A stretch of 64,000 nucleotides of DNA, from assembly GCA_013398055.1 (NCBI GenBank), contig VZRS01000297.1:27512-91511 (forward strand). Direction: 5' to 3'. Position 1 is the stretch's first letter. Every line of letters starts with the position of its first letter. The DNA is from Ifrita kowaldi. Its lineage: Eukaryota; Chordata; Aves; Passeriformes; Cinclosomatidae. The position numbers and the translations under genes are program-made. This document shows, one piece after another, positions 45,536 to 58,994 of this stretch. The notes under the pieces were generated by a model that saw only the letters and a list, made by a program, of their open reading frames with translations, had not been told where the DNA came from and did no database searches.

Positions 45536-47317
45536 CAGACTGAGATGACAATAAGCTGGAGAGTGGGGAGATGCAGCACAACGGGGCACCCTGAGCCCTT
45601 ACTGGTGAAATGCTGCAGCCCATGGTCTGGCAAATATTCCTGTGATGAGGAATGGTCTATAAATCCCACTGTCAGGCTCCAAAGTCATCAAATCTTGCTA
45701 TAAGGTCCTAGGCTTCTGACTGACCTGGGACCCAGGTTACACATTTCTGCCAGAGATACAGAACTTGAGTAATTACAACCAGTGTAATGCCAAAGAACTG
45801 GTGTGAGTATCTCTGTTTGCTGAATGACAGGTGAACTTTAGATTGATTAGGTTTATCTAATCAAATTTCTGAGAGTGATATACTATAAAGGCAAATTAGT
45901 GGAGAATTCTACCATGAAAATGCTGTCTGGATTTCTCAAATATTTATTTGGTTTTAATCTTCTATTGTATTCTTTTTTTTCCCCCTTGTTCCTTGAAAAG
46001 TATTTTTTCTCCATCTTTAACAACCAGAATATTAAACACAGTTCAGAAGTGTATTGATTGGGCTGTATAATTAAGTTCCACTTTCCTATAGAATGCAGAG
46101 TCACATTTTATTTTGCCTTTCATTTATCCAAAACATGTCATAAAACATGGACTATGCATATGCTTCCCAGCCTTTTATTCAAATTATAAAAGCTGCTCTG
46201 GAATTCTCCCAGAAAAAAAAGCATTATAAACCTTACAACTGCATATATTTTATTTATATGCATGTACAATGTATGTGTGCATTAATTCATAAGTTTACTT
46301 CAGCTTCATGTATGATCTGGGATGGCAATGGGAGAGTGATTCAGGAGGGGTTTTTAAGGGAAGATGGAATGAGAGGTTTCCTGTCTGAGGTGGTGGGATA
46401 TGAGTGTACAACAGGACCAAAGCCAGAGGTTACACTGCCCTCAGCAATTCCACGTTTGTTTTCTCTCCCGGATGAGTATTTAAATGCCTTGGCTCTCCCT
46501 GTACTGATCCGGTTTTGCTGCAGTGTAGCTGCGAGCGCTGGGAGCTGCACACCTTGTGAGCTTGAACTGATGGAGGTGCCTGCCTGTGGGGCACAATAGT
46601 CCCAGCAGGAATGGTTCAATACACCCCAGCCACATGGAACTGGCTCTTTATGCCCCCTCAAGATGCACTGTGTTACTCCAGGCTGTGCATGCCAAAGCTC
46701 TCCTTTACATTTTAGATGTGGAAAACGGAACAAATTTTATATTGAACAAATCACACCTACGCTTTTCCATTTCTCACTCCTCCTACACACAACCTCTTGT
46801 TTTCTCAATTTTTTTTTCTAGGTATTTTTAGTCAACATTCCAGCAGAGTGACTGTTCAGTAAATAACAGTGTTTGTCAGTTTATGCTGACATTCTTTTAT
46901 GTGCACACACCCATAAAGATCCCTTGCTAGAATATCTCCCATTTTCCAAAAGGCATTGTCCAGCAAGGTTGATTGATCAACCCTGATAAATCCATCTCGG
47001 TAAGAGTCTAAAATTTTAATACAGTAGTTCATAATGTTCTCAGAATGAAACCAAGAAATAGAAAACAGTGCTCATGGCGTATATCTTCAGAAGGCTTTTC
47101 ATCTTTTTAAACAACTTTTCCATGGTCTACTACTGTATTCTGGTCAGCTTCCCAGCGTTTGGACCCCTCCTGCACGGAGTATTCAGCCATTTTAGACAGT
47201 GCAAAGTTCCATCAGCCAACAATGTCTATGATTGGAATGTCTGATTATTTTCATTCTCAGCCTTGGCTTCCCATAAATCCAGCCGTGATCCCCCCCTTGC
47301 CACCCAGCCCGGAGCTC
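45536..47317. other. unique intergenic DNA
   Basis: No gene supported. The frame at 46,147-46,599 (+) is open for 150 codons but has no recognisable domain. Confidence 0.6.
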
Positions 47318-47396
47318 TGAGTGCCACTCCTTGGACACCTCCAGGGATGGGGACTCCAACACCTCCCTGAGAGGCTTCAATTCATCTTTTAACATC
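47318..47396 (-). mobile_element. old CR1 LINE remnant
   Basis: The sequence CCTTGGACACCTCCAGGGAT, then GGGGACTCCAACACCTCCCT, resembles the reverse complement of the CR1 segment ending in a GGAGGTGTTC-like motif. It is diverged, with no tail visible. Confidence 0.55.
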
Positions 47397-49116
47397 CCCT
47401 CTGTGGCAGTAAATATTGATAATAATGAAAACTACATCCAAACTGCAAGAAATAATGTCTATTGTCTTCACAAATGTGGTTCTGTCCGCACTTCATGAGA
47501 TGTGCTGCAGCTCTCATGGGGCAATCTGGGGTTTGTTCCTATTCTGTATTACTTTAAATGTGTTGCTGCTTTGCAGTCTTGAAGGTTAAGGATTCAGCCT
47601 CCCTTCACCTTCTGGGTTTTTTTTAAAGTTGCTGTTGGGCTGAGATCTGGTATGCCAAGTTTCAGCCTGAAGCAAAATTTTACGTCTGAGTTAAAAATAC
47701 ACAGATAAATCCAACTGGAATTGTCTCACATATTATAATATGCAAAAAAGGAACTTCACCAGGGAAAGAGAGAGAGACTCTTCTTAAGGTGAGCTTAAAG
47801 TCTGCCAGCTCTTACTTTTTATTTTTGTGCTGCTATCTACTCTCCCCTGAAGGAGCAGGAGTTATGCCTTTAGGTCAAACAGGTGCAGCACAGATCTATA
47901 TTCTTTTATGTTTCCATTTATCTTTCTGCCTCTCTTCTATTGAAAGTTTCAGCTCTATTGCTCTGATTTTTGGGGCTTATAACAGGAGTTGTTTGCTATA
48001 TTTTTGGTTTAGGGAAGGTCTTGTAGTAATTCTGATATTTATGGGGAATGTAAAGGATACCTGCTGATTGTGCATAAATATTTTCAGTCTGGCTCATTCA
48101 GGAGGAACACTTCATTTCTCCAGCGTGTTATTATTACCTTCAATTCATTGTGTAACTTTATGGATACATGGCACAAGTCATGACACCAAATTATTTTGAA
48201 ACACTCTGCAGTGCTTTTTCTTTTCTTTTTTTTTCTCCTTCTTTTTTAATTTTTGTTTCTTTCCCCCTCCCTCTCCTTTAGAATTTGCAGACAGATGGTG
48301 CCCCCATTGCAATCATCAGCAGAGATATTAATGTTCCAAGCATTGCAGCAATGAGTGTCCAGCCTTCTCCATTGTGCTTGACATGTAGTCCTGAAACAGG
48401 AACCGGACAAAGGTAAAAAGCATTAAAATTCAAGATTATTTCTATATCAAAATATATTAAATATATAGAAATAAATGAAATATAAAGTTTATGTAAATAG
48501 CTGTCAATAAAGCAGTGAGATTGTGGCAAATCAAGGCTTCTAGAAGAACTCATCATTAATTATAGACAGTGTTTCTGAGCTGATGGTGCAAAGCTGTTTG
48601 TCAGCTGTTCTCCTAACAAGGTCTTGCACTGGGGCTACTGGGGTCAGTCCCAACAAAAAAATGTAATTTGTGAGTTATAAGTCTTGCACACTGTGGAGAC
48701 ACTGGATGTGCTTCCCTCAAGCCCAGCACTATTGCACACCTGATGGGGAGTTATGAAGGAGTGAAGCTCCCCTGTGCCTTGCAAACAGAGATCTCCACTT
48801 AAAGACATTAAATTTGCCCCTAGTTTTAAGTACTGGAGGAAGACACTTTAGATATCTGACCAGCCTGCTCTGCCTTTCAGCAGAAATTGTTCAATCAGAC
48901 ATGAAATGACCTCAGCTATGAATCTGAGTGCCTTGAAAAGGTTTAGCCCGATATAAAATTGTTTTTCATTGTGTCAAAACGGGTTGGCCTGTTCACAGCA
49001 TAGCAGCAGGGGCTCTGAAGGATTCTGGTGCTCCTCTCATGGAGCAGGAGGGTGAAACCCTTTTGGGTGATAGCAGGAGTAGGGGCAGTCCATGGTCTCT
49101 GCCTAAAATGAACTTT
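47397..49116. other. unique intergenic DNA
   Basis: No gene or interspersed repeat recognised. A pyrimidine-rich stretch lies at 48,214-48,280. Confidence 0.6.
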
Positions 49117-49362
49117 ATAGAATTCCAGAATGGTTTGGGTTAGAAGGGACCTTAAAGCTCATCCAGTTCCACCTGGGCAAGGACACCTTCCACTGTCCCA
49201 GGCTGCTCCAAACCCCATCCAGCCTGGCCTTGGGCACTGCCAGGGATCCAGGGGCAGCCACAGCTGCTCTGGGCACCCTGTGCCAGGGCCTGCCCACTCT
49301 CACAGGGAGGAATTCCTTCCCAATATCCCATCTAAACCCACTCTCTGCCAGTTTGACATTAG
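49117..49362 (-). mobile_element. CR1 LINE 3' fragment
   Basis: The minus-strand tail lies at ATAGAATTCCAGAATGGTTT (49,118). Small deletions are present at CCACCTGGGCAAGGACACC and at CTCCAAACCCCATCC compared with other copies. It is truncated near 49,362. Confidence 0.93.
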
Positions 49363-52300
49363 TCTTGGAAAACCATGATTGAACTGGTTTCTGTGGCATC
49401 AAAATACCTACAGAACTGATTGCAGAAAATTATTTTGCTAATGAATTCAGTTTGTGCAGTACTTCTAACAATTTCCTGTTAATTGAAGTCCATTATCTGA
49501 TCAAAACCCGTGTAGTTTTGGGGTCAAATAATTCTAATTAGCCCACGAGAAATGAGACTGGAGGAATAATGTGTTTTCATAACTCTGCACTGCACTTGCT
49601 AATTCTAAAATGCCAGAGGACTTGATGGTTCATGTGATTGGCAAGGGAGAAGGCGGGAAAAAAAGACCATTTCCTTCTGGCAGTGCTTAAGATGTGGCTC
49701 AAAATAACCTTCTTACTGGTCCAAAGGCTCTTACTGTCATCTGGGCCCACTTGATGGATTATCAGCACAGAAAGGCAATGGTTTCACTTCTCTTTCCCCC
49801 AAGTCAGCATTTGCATCAGAAAATGTGTGGCTGGAGGCACCTGGCACTGTTTCTGTTTGTTTATTTAGGGCCATGGGGAGCAAAGCGCTCTGAGCTGGCT
49901 CCCCCTCACCACGTGAGGGATTTGGGCACATCTGACCAGGCTGGCGCTGCTCCCTCCCACCTTAGGGCACTCTGGACATTCAAATTGCACTTCTGTAGCT
50001 CTTCCCACCTAATGAATTCAAGATACTTTGGAGATGTGAACAAACTGTGCCTTGCAGCCTGCCTCAGAGAAAAAATGGATGGTGTTTATCTCGAACTCCA
50101 AAGATAAGGGAGAAGCAGCACAGTAGTTCAGATTCTCCAAACTGCTGAGTGCCTGACTTTCATTTAACTAATTAAAGTTTGGCAGCTGAATATCACTGGT
50201 TAGATCATTGAAAAGAAAAGGTTCCTACGAGCTTTATGAGGTTTTCTTGGGCTTTCTTTATATAAACCCCTTCCATATCAGCTCAAAACCTGTGAAGCTG
50301 GAACTGTTTGTAAAAAATAGGAATAATCTGAACTAGCTTTGAACATAGAGAAATATTTCAAGTATTCCAGTTCAGATATAGTGGAAATGGAGAAAACAAG
50401 GAAAAACTATAATTCAGAGATAAGAATGCTGCATTCAAATCAGTGCAAGCTTGCAATTAATAAGCCAAGATATTGGAGTATGTCCCGTTTTGTGAACAGT
50501 ATCTGGCATGTGGTATTGCAAAGAAATTCATGTGTAAAAATAAACAGGAAAATAGGAGAGTTAGTCCATCAGTGTCAAATCATATTTGGATAGAATGGAA
50601 AAATTGTTTCTACTTACACAAACATACCATAAAATCCTAGTCTTGCATTGAGCATTAATTATTCGGAGTTTTATCTTTTGATAATTAATTAAAAATCAAA
50701 ATTCCACAGAATTTTGGCCAAGTTGGTCAGTGTAATTTTTCTGGCGGTCAGTTAACCCTGTGAGTACTCAGGACACAACACACCTTGAGTATCTGTAGGT
50801 CTGAGAACACCCACCAAGAGTGAGTTCACCCTAAGCATTTTCTCATGGATAAGAGCTACTTTTCTATGTTGCTCTGCTTCATCAGATTGATACATGTTCA
50901 ACACACCATCAGTAGGCCTGAAGAATGTAGACATTTTTAATCCGAAATTGGGAGACAGACTGGAGGGAAAAAAGAATTTAAAAGAGCAAAAAGGTGGGTG
51001 ATGATGCTGGTGTTTAGTCATCACATCTTCTAAATATTGGGGAAATATTTTCTTCCCCATCTCTTCTGTGCCCTGGTGAAGTAAAGATTATCTTCTCTCC
51101 TTGAAGGTTTTCTCTTCTATTAGAAGGAGCTCAAGCTTATGACTAGGACTTAATTAATTATTTTACATCTTCTGCTCCTTCACGTAGGCTGCTTCCTTAT
51201 ACAAAATCTTCGATTGTTTGCTATATGTTTTTATGAACTCTGCCTTTTGCCAAATAGTGTGATGTTGATTAATGGAGTGAACTTAATCCATTAAGTTCAA
51301 AATATACTGGAAACAGAAGGTGAAAAGGACAGTTTTACACAAATTAATCCCAGAATGATTATTGATTATGAATGTTCTCCACTATTTGCTTTATTATTTT
51401 ATATTCATAAGAAGTTGGTTATTCTTTCTGTTGTGAAAGAATAAATATTCATGTTCACAGTTTTTCTAAATGTAACATAGCTTTTAACTGCCCTAAGACA
51501 ATGTTTTCACAGTCCTTTCATTAGCTATGTAAATCTTTCATATTTAAATCTAATAATACTTATTTACATTACAAATGAGTCACTAATTTGATAATGCTAG
51601 ATAACAAAAGTTACACTGTATGATAATCGTGTTTATCTTATGTTAGCAAATACAGAACACCATTAGGAAAATCCAAATACCTATTAAAATTCTTTCTTGT
51701 ATTTCCTGTACTGACTGGGAGTTCTCCCACTAAAAAAGGATCTTTGTGTCATTATAAAGAAGTTATGGAATTAGTCCTCTTGTTACCTTCAATTTCAATT
51801 ATTTCCAGTGGTTTTCTGGCTTCTTAGAGCTGGGATGTTCCTGCTTGTGATACATAAAGGAGTTCTCTCTCTGACTGCTTCATGAATTCTGCTCCCTCTC
51901 TTGGAGTGACAGGCAATAAAAAGTATTGTAGTCACTGAGGTATTTGGATTTGACTTTGAATGCATTCAGGGAGCAGTTTTATTTTAAAATAAATAAATAT
52001 GGCACTTTAAAAATAGCCACTGTTCAGAGGAGCATTGCTGTGTTATAGCCCCAGCAATGACTTCCATGAGTTGATCTCAAAAACCAGACACCAACAAGTC
52101 CACTAAAAAAAAATGAGTCTTACTGGTTTTAGGACAAATGAATCCAGAAACCACACTGGTTTATGAACCCTCTTCTTGGTGTAAATGTGGGGTATCACAA
52201 TAAAAATAATGTTATTTAACCCAAAATTTGTACTTTAAAGTAATGAGCTGCAGAGCATGAAATGCCTCAGTGTATTATTTAGAGGTGCTCTGTTTTCCCA

Positions 52301-54520
52301 AGCATCTTCCTGGCTTCTTAGGAGAAGATCCAGCAGCTGAGCTGTGGCAAACTGGGCATTTTCAGCTCTCCTGATACCCGTTGCTGGTTCCCCAGTCCTG
52401 TCTGTGCCTAACAGGCTTACAGTGTGTCCCGGAGCACCCTTGGACTCCAGGTAATTCATTGTCTTCAGCTCCTTGAAATTGTGGTGATTTCCATGTCTTT
52501 CCACTTTTCATCAGGGTAAATTTTCTTTTCATTATTCTGTGTTTTCTAAGCGAGAGAAAGATTTAGGTTCAGTCTATGCCTGATCGAGCTCAGCATAATT
52601 TAGAAATGGCAGACCTCTCTGACCCTCCAGTAGCAGAAACTTTACTGGCTCTTGGCACAGCTCCTTTTGTTTCCCCTTTCCTTATTGCACCACAATTATT
52701 CAAATCTTCTTAAGTTACTGAAGTTTTTTCTAAAAACAGGTTTTATTCTCTCCCCTTTCTTTTTTTTTTTTTCAATTTTTTTTTTTCAAAACAATAGGAA
52801 ACTCTTTCACTTTGAATCAAAAGAAGGATAAAATGAATATTTGACAAGTGTTCTGGGACTTTTTAACTAAGTTGCATGTATCGAACATGTTCAGGTTTTG
52901 ACATGTTCTCCTATTGTCCACATATATTTTTAATGACAAGTTGTGTCAGGATGCATCTGCTTTAATCTCATGTATTTTGGCAGTTCCTTAACTGGAAGAC
53001 TCTACTACACCAGGTTGCCACAAAAGAATTTCCTTTCATTTTCTTCCTCAGCTGACAAAACCAGAAGGGCCTTTACATTTTTAATGACAAAGAGGGTTTC
53101 TGTATTCAGGGGGAAAAAAAAAGGAAAAAACACCTTTTTGAAAAATGAGGCTGCAGCACACATTTGTACACTCCTTGTGTCAGAACTAAAGGAAAAAATT
53201 GTACAGACAAGACATCACTGTAGCCCCTTAAAGCTTTGCTACCTATCACAGAGTTTTGAAAAGCCTGTCACAACAAACTTGCATGTACTTGACATTAATG
53301 GTTGATCCTCCATGAGAGAAATATCCTTTTACATGAAAGGGATTATTACAAAAACAAATGAAAAATGCATGTTCTGAGGAAGAGGTGAGGATCAGCTGTG
53401 AACCTGCTTTGCTTGTTGCCTCCTGCCAAGGGAGTGAGCACTGACTGTGCAACGCTTTTGGATCATTAACAAAAAATTAACAAAGGAAGGCTGGAAAAGG
53501 TCTTAAATCTAGAAAACATTTCTTTCAATGGTTCTTTCTAACTACAGCTCCTGTGCTTCCCTCTATTAATAAGGAAACACACAAATTTAAGCTTGTGGTT
53601 GTTAAAGATGTTTCAATTTTGCTTTCTTTCTGCAATGCGTAACAGCTTGCATGGAAAATAATTCAAAAATAGATTATAGCTATGAACACAAACTACTTAT
53701 TTTTAATTTAGCATTTATTAAGTGAGAATGTAATGCAAAATGTTTTGTGAATTAATGAAAACTATTTTATCTTCTGGAAATGAACCTTTTCACAGATCTT
53801 CTGTTTCAATATGCATTACAATGACAGGTTTTTCTTTCTTTTCCCTTGAAAAATTCTTTGCTATGTATTTGTTCTATAGTAAATAAGTAATTTTGAATTT
53901 ATATTTGCAGAATGATTCAAGGAAGTAGAACTCTGCATTTCTTTAACATTTTTAAATGAAACTGTGAGAAAACAAGCTAAATCATTTTATTCTTTCAACC
54001 CTGCACCCGTGTGTCTCCCCTGCTGAAATATTTACTAGCATTTACAAGAGCTCTCACTCTTCCCTCCAAAACATTTTTGGCATTTGAAAAAAAACCCCTC
54101 TAACCTGGTATAGAATCTTGTATGTGACAGTCAGAGTGTGTAGCCATGCAGATGAACATGCAGGTTTCTCCCAAAATGCCTTTTGTGGATGCACTGACAG
54201 TTATTTTCCTGCGGCAAGTTCCTTTCACCACCTCTCAGCCACACTTGACCTCAGACTCAGAGTCTAATTGAACACCCCAAGCTTGAGTGATTTTGGAACC
54301 TGCTCCAGTCCCTCCTGGATTTGACAAGAGTCTCTCCCAGCTGTGCACCCAATAATGACTTTTTCTTTAATTAGTCCCACATCGTAGGGGATGCACCTTA
54401 CCACGTTCCACCTTTGCAGCTGCTACTCAGGCGCTTTCTGGGACCTTATAAATTTCTGGTTATCTCAGCGGGAAAAAGTGCTGGAGCTGCTTCCACGTGG
54501 GTCTGCTAAAAGTAGAATAA
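49363..54520. other. unique intergenic DNA
   Basis: Over 5 kb with no recognised repeat or gene. A perfect 22-nt inverted repeat lies at 51,278-51,299. T-rich runs lie at about 52,761-52,786. Confidence 0.55.
51278..51299. repeat. perfect 22-nt inverted repeat
   Basis: The arms are TGAACTTAAT and ATTAAGTTCA, with a 2-base CC spacer. The centre contains TAATCC, a known OTX/PITX-type homeodomain core, and the outer parts contain AGTTCA-like half-sites. It may be chance. Confidence 0.6.
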
Positions 54521-55079
54521 GGAGGGGATTCTGCCCCTCTGCCCCCTCAGCTGAGACCCCACCTGCAGAGCTGCCCCAGCCCTGGGGCCAGCACAGGAAG
54601 GACCTGGAGCTGCTGCAGAGAGCCCAGAGGAGGCACCAGCAGGATCAGAGGGATGGAGCAGCTCTGCTGGCAGGAAAGGCTGCCAGAGCTGGGATTGTTC
54701 AGCCTGCAGAGGAGAAGCTTTGGGCTGAGCTCAGTGTGGCCTTGCAGGGCCTGAAGGAGCTGCAGGAAAGCTGGAGAGAGACAATTGACAAGGGCTGGAG
54801 GGACAGGACCCAGGGAATGGCTTCCCAGTGCCAGAGGGCAGGGCTGGATGGGATATTGGGAAGGAATTGTTCCCTGGGAGGGTGGGCAGGCCCTGGCACA
54901 GGGTGCCCAGAGCAGCTGTGGCTGCCCCTGGATCCCTGGCAGTGCCCAAGGCCAGGTTGGACATTGCGGCTTGGAGCAGCCTGGGGCAGTGGAAGGTGTC
55001 CCTGCCCGTGGCAGTGGGGTGAAACAAGATGGTCCTTGAGATCCTTTCCAACCCATTCTGGGATTCTGCAATTCTGTGG
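54521..55079 (+). mobile_element. young CR1 LINE 3' fragment (subfamily A), complete 3' end
   Basis: About 560 bp. It starts GGAGGGGATTCTGCCCCTCT and includes GGAAGGAATTGTTCCCTGGG (54,861). It ends CCATTCTGGGATTCTGCAAT plus TCTGTGG. Its first 264 bases match the 12.1 kb copy with one mismatch. Beyond 54,787 it supplies what should lie in the gap at 12,355. The frame at 54,391-55,092 (233 codons) runs through it but has no recognisable domain. Confidence 0.94.
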
Positions 55080-55740
55080 ACTGACAATGTAAACATTTGT
55101 TTTCTGGAGCAGCAGAAATTAGACAGCAATTATGGCTATTGTCATAAGCATCATGTAGGTGCTGAAACAAGTAATTCACTATTAATATCCAAGCTGTTGT
55201 TCAGAGTGACTCCATTTGCACATGTAGAGACATACTGTCCTCTCTCCCAGTACATCCAGGAACTGTCAGATCCAAAAATCCCTTTTCCTTGGAATTCAAA
55301 TCCTGTTCAGATGCACATCTTGGCTGTCAAAGAGTACAAAAAGGGTATTGGCTGTGCCTGACTGGCTTTCTGTGCCAGTTCAGAATCTCTACTTCCTCAC
55401 ACATCTCAAGGGGAATCATCTGCTTCCTCAGAGAAAAATACAAAATTGTGTCCTTGCATTCAACCTCCATTTTTTAAACTTACTTTTTTGCTCCTGGGAA
55501 CTGGATAAAAATCAAGATTACAGATTTCACCAATGCTCAGTACAGGTCAGTGTGCACCTGAATGCCACCAGTAGCTGATGGCCCTGTTTTGCTGGAGCTT
55601 TGTTCATTGTTATCATCCACCCTCCTACAGAATGCCACCAGGTTTCTTTCCTCTCTCTGCAGACTGATTTTCTGATCCTGTCATGTTGCCTCCTCTACCA
55701 TTCACATCCAAAACTGGTGCAGACTGCACGTTGATCCCAG
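55080..55740. other. unique intergenic DNA
   Basis: No gene or repeat recognised between two young CR1 insertions. Confidence 0.6.
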
Positions 55741-56077
55741 ACCCCCGGGCTGGGTGAGGCTGGAGGGGCCCCCAGGGGCTCCTCTGGTGCCACCTCCCTG
55801 CTCCAGCAGGGCCATCCCAGAGCCCAGGGCACAGCAGTGTGTCCATGGGGCTCTGCAATATCCCCAGGGAGGAGCCTGCACAGCCTCTCTGCACAATCTG
55901 CTCAGGGCTGGGCACTGCCCAGGGCAGAAGTTCTGCCTCCTGTGCAGGGGCAGCTCCCTGGGCTCAGGCCCTGCCCGTGGCTCTGGTGCCATTGCTGGGC
56001 CCCGCAGCAGAGCCTGGGCCCTGCTCGGAGCCCTCCCTGCACACAGGGACACCCAGGGCTCAGGGCCCCTCTCAGCC
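55741..56077 (-). mobile_element. young CR1 LINE 3' fragment (subfamily B)
   Basis: Reverse-oriented copy of the 45.2 kb element. Its 3' end lies at GGGCTGGGTGAGGCTGGAGG and its truncation near CAGGGCCCCTCTCAGC. The terminal GATTCTGTG-type repeat is missing or replaced by CCCAGACCCC at the left edge. Confidence 0.87.
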
Positions 56078-56647
56078 TTCTCTTCCTGAGGTTGAACATA
56101 CTCAATTTGATGATGAAGTGTCTTTTCCATAAGTGCCAGTCTGAAATCTCTATTTAAGCTCCAGAGGCTTTTCCTGAGGCCTTTGATTACCTTTCATTCG
56201 AGTGTGTCTATATTCAAGAAAAATAATGCTGAAGAGATCTAATCATATTTGAACATGTCCTTTATGGAACCAAAGACTGAGATATAAAAGTAGGAACAGC
56301 ATTTTTTTTCAAACTAAGTAAATATCTAATTGTGTTTCTGTAACCATCATGAGGTCCAAACCCAAACAAGCCAGTCTGTGTCCTTCAGTTTTAGACAGAG
56401 CTTTCAGCTCCAGTAGCTTTTCTTAGTCCCTTTTCCCTGCTATCCTTATCTCCATAAAATACCTCTGCATGTATTATAAATGTACTTTGTCTTGAATCTC
56501 CTGCTGCTGTTGGTGTTTGCTGTCAGTTCTGATCAGCCTTATCAGCGTGCCTGGGCATTTAACTGCAGCAGTCAATGCCATTAGCCAGCTATCCAGGTGG
56601 GAATGTCCATGTCAACTCCTGCCTCACCTTCAGCTGAGTGTGGTTGC

Positions 56648-56690
<43 letters not shown>

Positions 56691-58994
56691 AAAAACTCTC
56701 TTTGTAGTCACATTTCATTGTTTCAACTTATATCAATCTCAGCTTCCCTTCTATATCACCTTTCTCTGCACAGTCACAATATTCCTTGTCTCCGCTAAAT
56801 TAGTTTCTCCTCTGAATGCTGAATTCATTGTTTTGAAAATAACTGAAAATAGATTCCTTTTTTTTTTGATCTTCTGAAAGCTCAGCACAAGGATAAAATT
56901 GCAGTTTTTCAAACCAAAGAGACTGCAGGAAGGAGAACTGTGGATGAGCTATATTATTTAAAAGTCTACCTTGCAGTTCTCATCCTCTTTTTAGACAGGA
57001 AAATAAAGAGAATTACAACGTGGCATTTGTTGCATCGGAATGCAATTACTAATTTTATAGTGATACAAGTAAGTGTAGCTACCAAAAATGTCTGTTTCTT
57101 TAGCACTGTAATCTATTTTAACTCGTATCCCAGGAAATTAATGGCACAGGGAAATGCACATGTATCAGAATACCTCGCACATAGGTGGAGCAGCACATAC
57201 ACAGGTTTAATCTAACGTAGCAGTGCACATCCACTCTTTTAAAATGCAGCCCTGACAGTTTGCTGAGGTCTGATTCTGATCATGACAACAGCCCATTTCC
57301 CAAGAAGCTTCTAGATTCAGGTTTTAGTGAAGACACTGTCAATTCAGTGTTAGTTACATATATAAAAATAAATACTTTAGACAAGCTATACCTTTCTTTT
57401 TTTTTTTTCCTTCAAAGGTTAGGGTTGAAAAACTAAATATTATGGTTTTGTTTTGGTTTTTTTTTTTTTCCCCTCCTATTCCTTTTTTGGGAGAAAAAAA
57501 AAAAAAGCAATGTTTAAATTTTCCAGCTGGTGCTTTATACTGTGATATTTTATGTTAGGTTGCCTCAGCCATGTCAAATGATATAAAGTTACATGATGTA
57601 ATTATGTGACTTGCATTGAGTTATCTTAATATGACATAGCAGGCAGGCGACCTGCTGGAAAAGACACACTTTCCTGGAAACTGCAGATAAATTTTCTGAG
57701 AGTGGAAAGCAGTTAGTAGTGGCTGCCCTGGGTAACAACATCAGGCCTGACATTCTGCAGTATATTTATTATTGATTTGGTGGATGGCTTGGTGAATGTT
57801 GCTGATAACAGAAAATTCCTTAGACTAAAGAAAACCTCACAGAATAGTAAGATTTCCCGAAGGATCAAGTCAAACTGGGTGACTGAATAATATGGTGATA
57901 ACATGGTGCTGATAATATGTAGATAAAATGAAATGTATAACCTTAATACTTTAATGTAGAAGGTAAATAATCTCTTCCAACATGGTTTAACTTTTTAATA
58001 CATCTGTGGGTTCAGAATTGAACAATACTCCTGAGATCTTACTGAAGGTGTATCTAAATTTCCCTATGGCTCATGCTTCTGTTTCCACTGGCATAGATGA
58101 ATCCTCAATGATGACTCAAAATTAAGAAAAAGTGGAAATACTGTAAAACAAAAATCTTAAGGTATCCCTTAGGAAATTTCTTGATTTTTTTCCCTAGCTC
58201 TGATTTTGCTGTGCTGTTCCATGTCACTTGCTCCTGTGTCATCAGTATTACCACCAGAAAACTTCATACTCTGCTGCCAGATCATCAAATCCAGAAAAAA
58301 AAAGGAATAAACTCAGACAGGGGGAACACTAGCAAAAATCAATCAAGATTTGCAACCTACAGTCTGTTAACCGTGTTGTGACCTGCAACACCTGTTGGAA
58401 TGCAGAACGATTTATTCTTTAATAAATACTGTCCTCCAAATATGTTCTTCTGTATTTTCTACATCATCCTGATGAAAAGCGTGTTCTCCCCATTTTGTTT
58501 ATTTGGTATGCCCAGTCTGGATGGAGGTGGATGGGTTGGTTTGTGTTGTTGTCAAGTGCTGCCCACAAGCTAAGTTTTTCTATTTACTCTCAGCAGTAGA
58601 CTAGAGTTGATAAACAAGTGATGGGCTGTAACACGGCTGCAGTGGCCTCCTTAAAGACTTCTGAGCACTGGCAAATATTTACACACTCTCTTACATGTGG
58701 TCTTTTAATAGTTCATGTTCAGTCTTCCTCCTGGCCCTGGTTTGCTGTCCAACACTTATTTCAGCTGATTGTTTCATTTATTTAATTCTTGTTCCAGGTA
58801 CCTGCACTCACACAGCTTCAGTTGCTGCTGTTTCTCATTTAGTTTTCAAGAGTCACTGGAAAAAAAAACCACTGCTCTCATTCCATTACATTGTTCCATT
58901 GTTCCCAGTCCATTTCAGGGCACAGAACTGGGAGTGGCTGATATCCCAGTCAGAGGAGCCTCAACAGCTGGGAGAGTTGGACAGGGGAAAAAAC
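56078..58994. other. unique intergenic DNA
   Basis: No gene supported. It includes the (ATT)n microsatellite and A/T-rich runs at 57,395-57,410 and 57,458-57,506. Confidence 0.6.
56648..56690 (+). repeat. (TAT)14 microsatellite
   Basis: 43 bases of perfect trinucleotide repeat. It is probably length-variable. Confidence 0.98.

Noticed and set aside
45057..45669. Open frames of up to 188 codons on both strands
   Set aside because: Simultaneous openness on both strands in a GC-rich CR1 copy; the translations are Pro/Gly/Ser/Ala-rich and match the other CR1 copies, not a protein.
54391..55092. 233-codon open frame
   Set aside because: From about 54,521 it runs through a non-coding CR1 3' region. 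The GC-rich element stays open on both strands, and no CR1 reverse-transcriptase motif is present.
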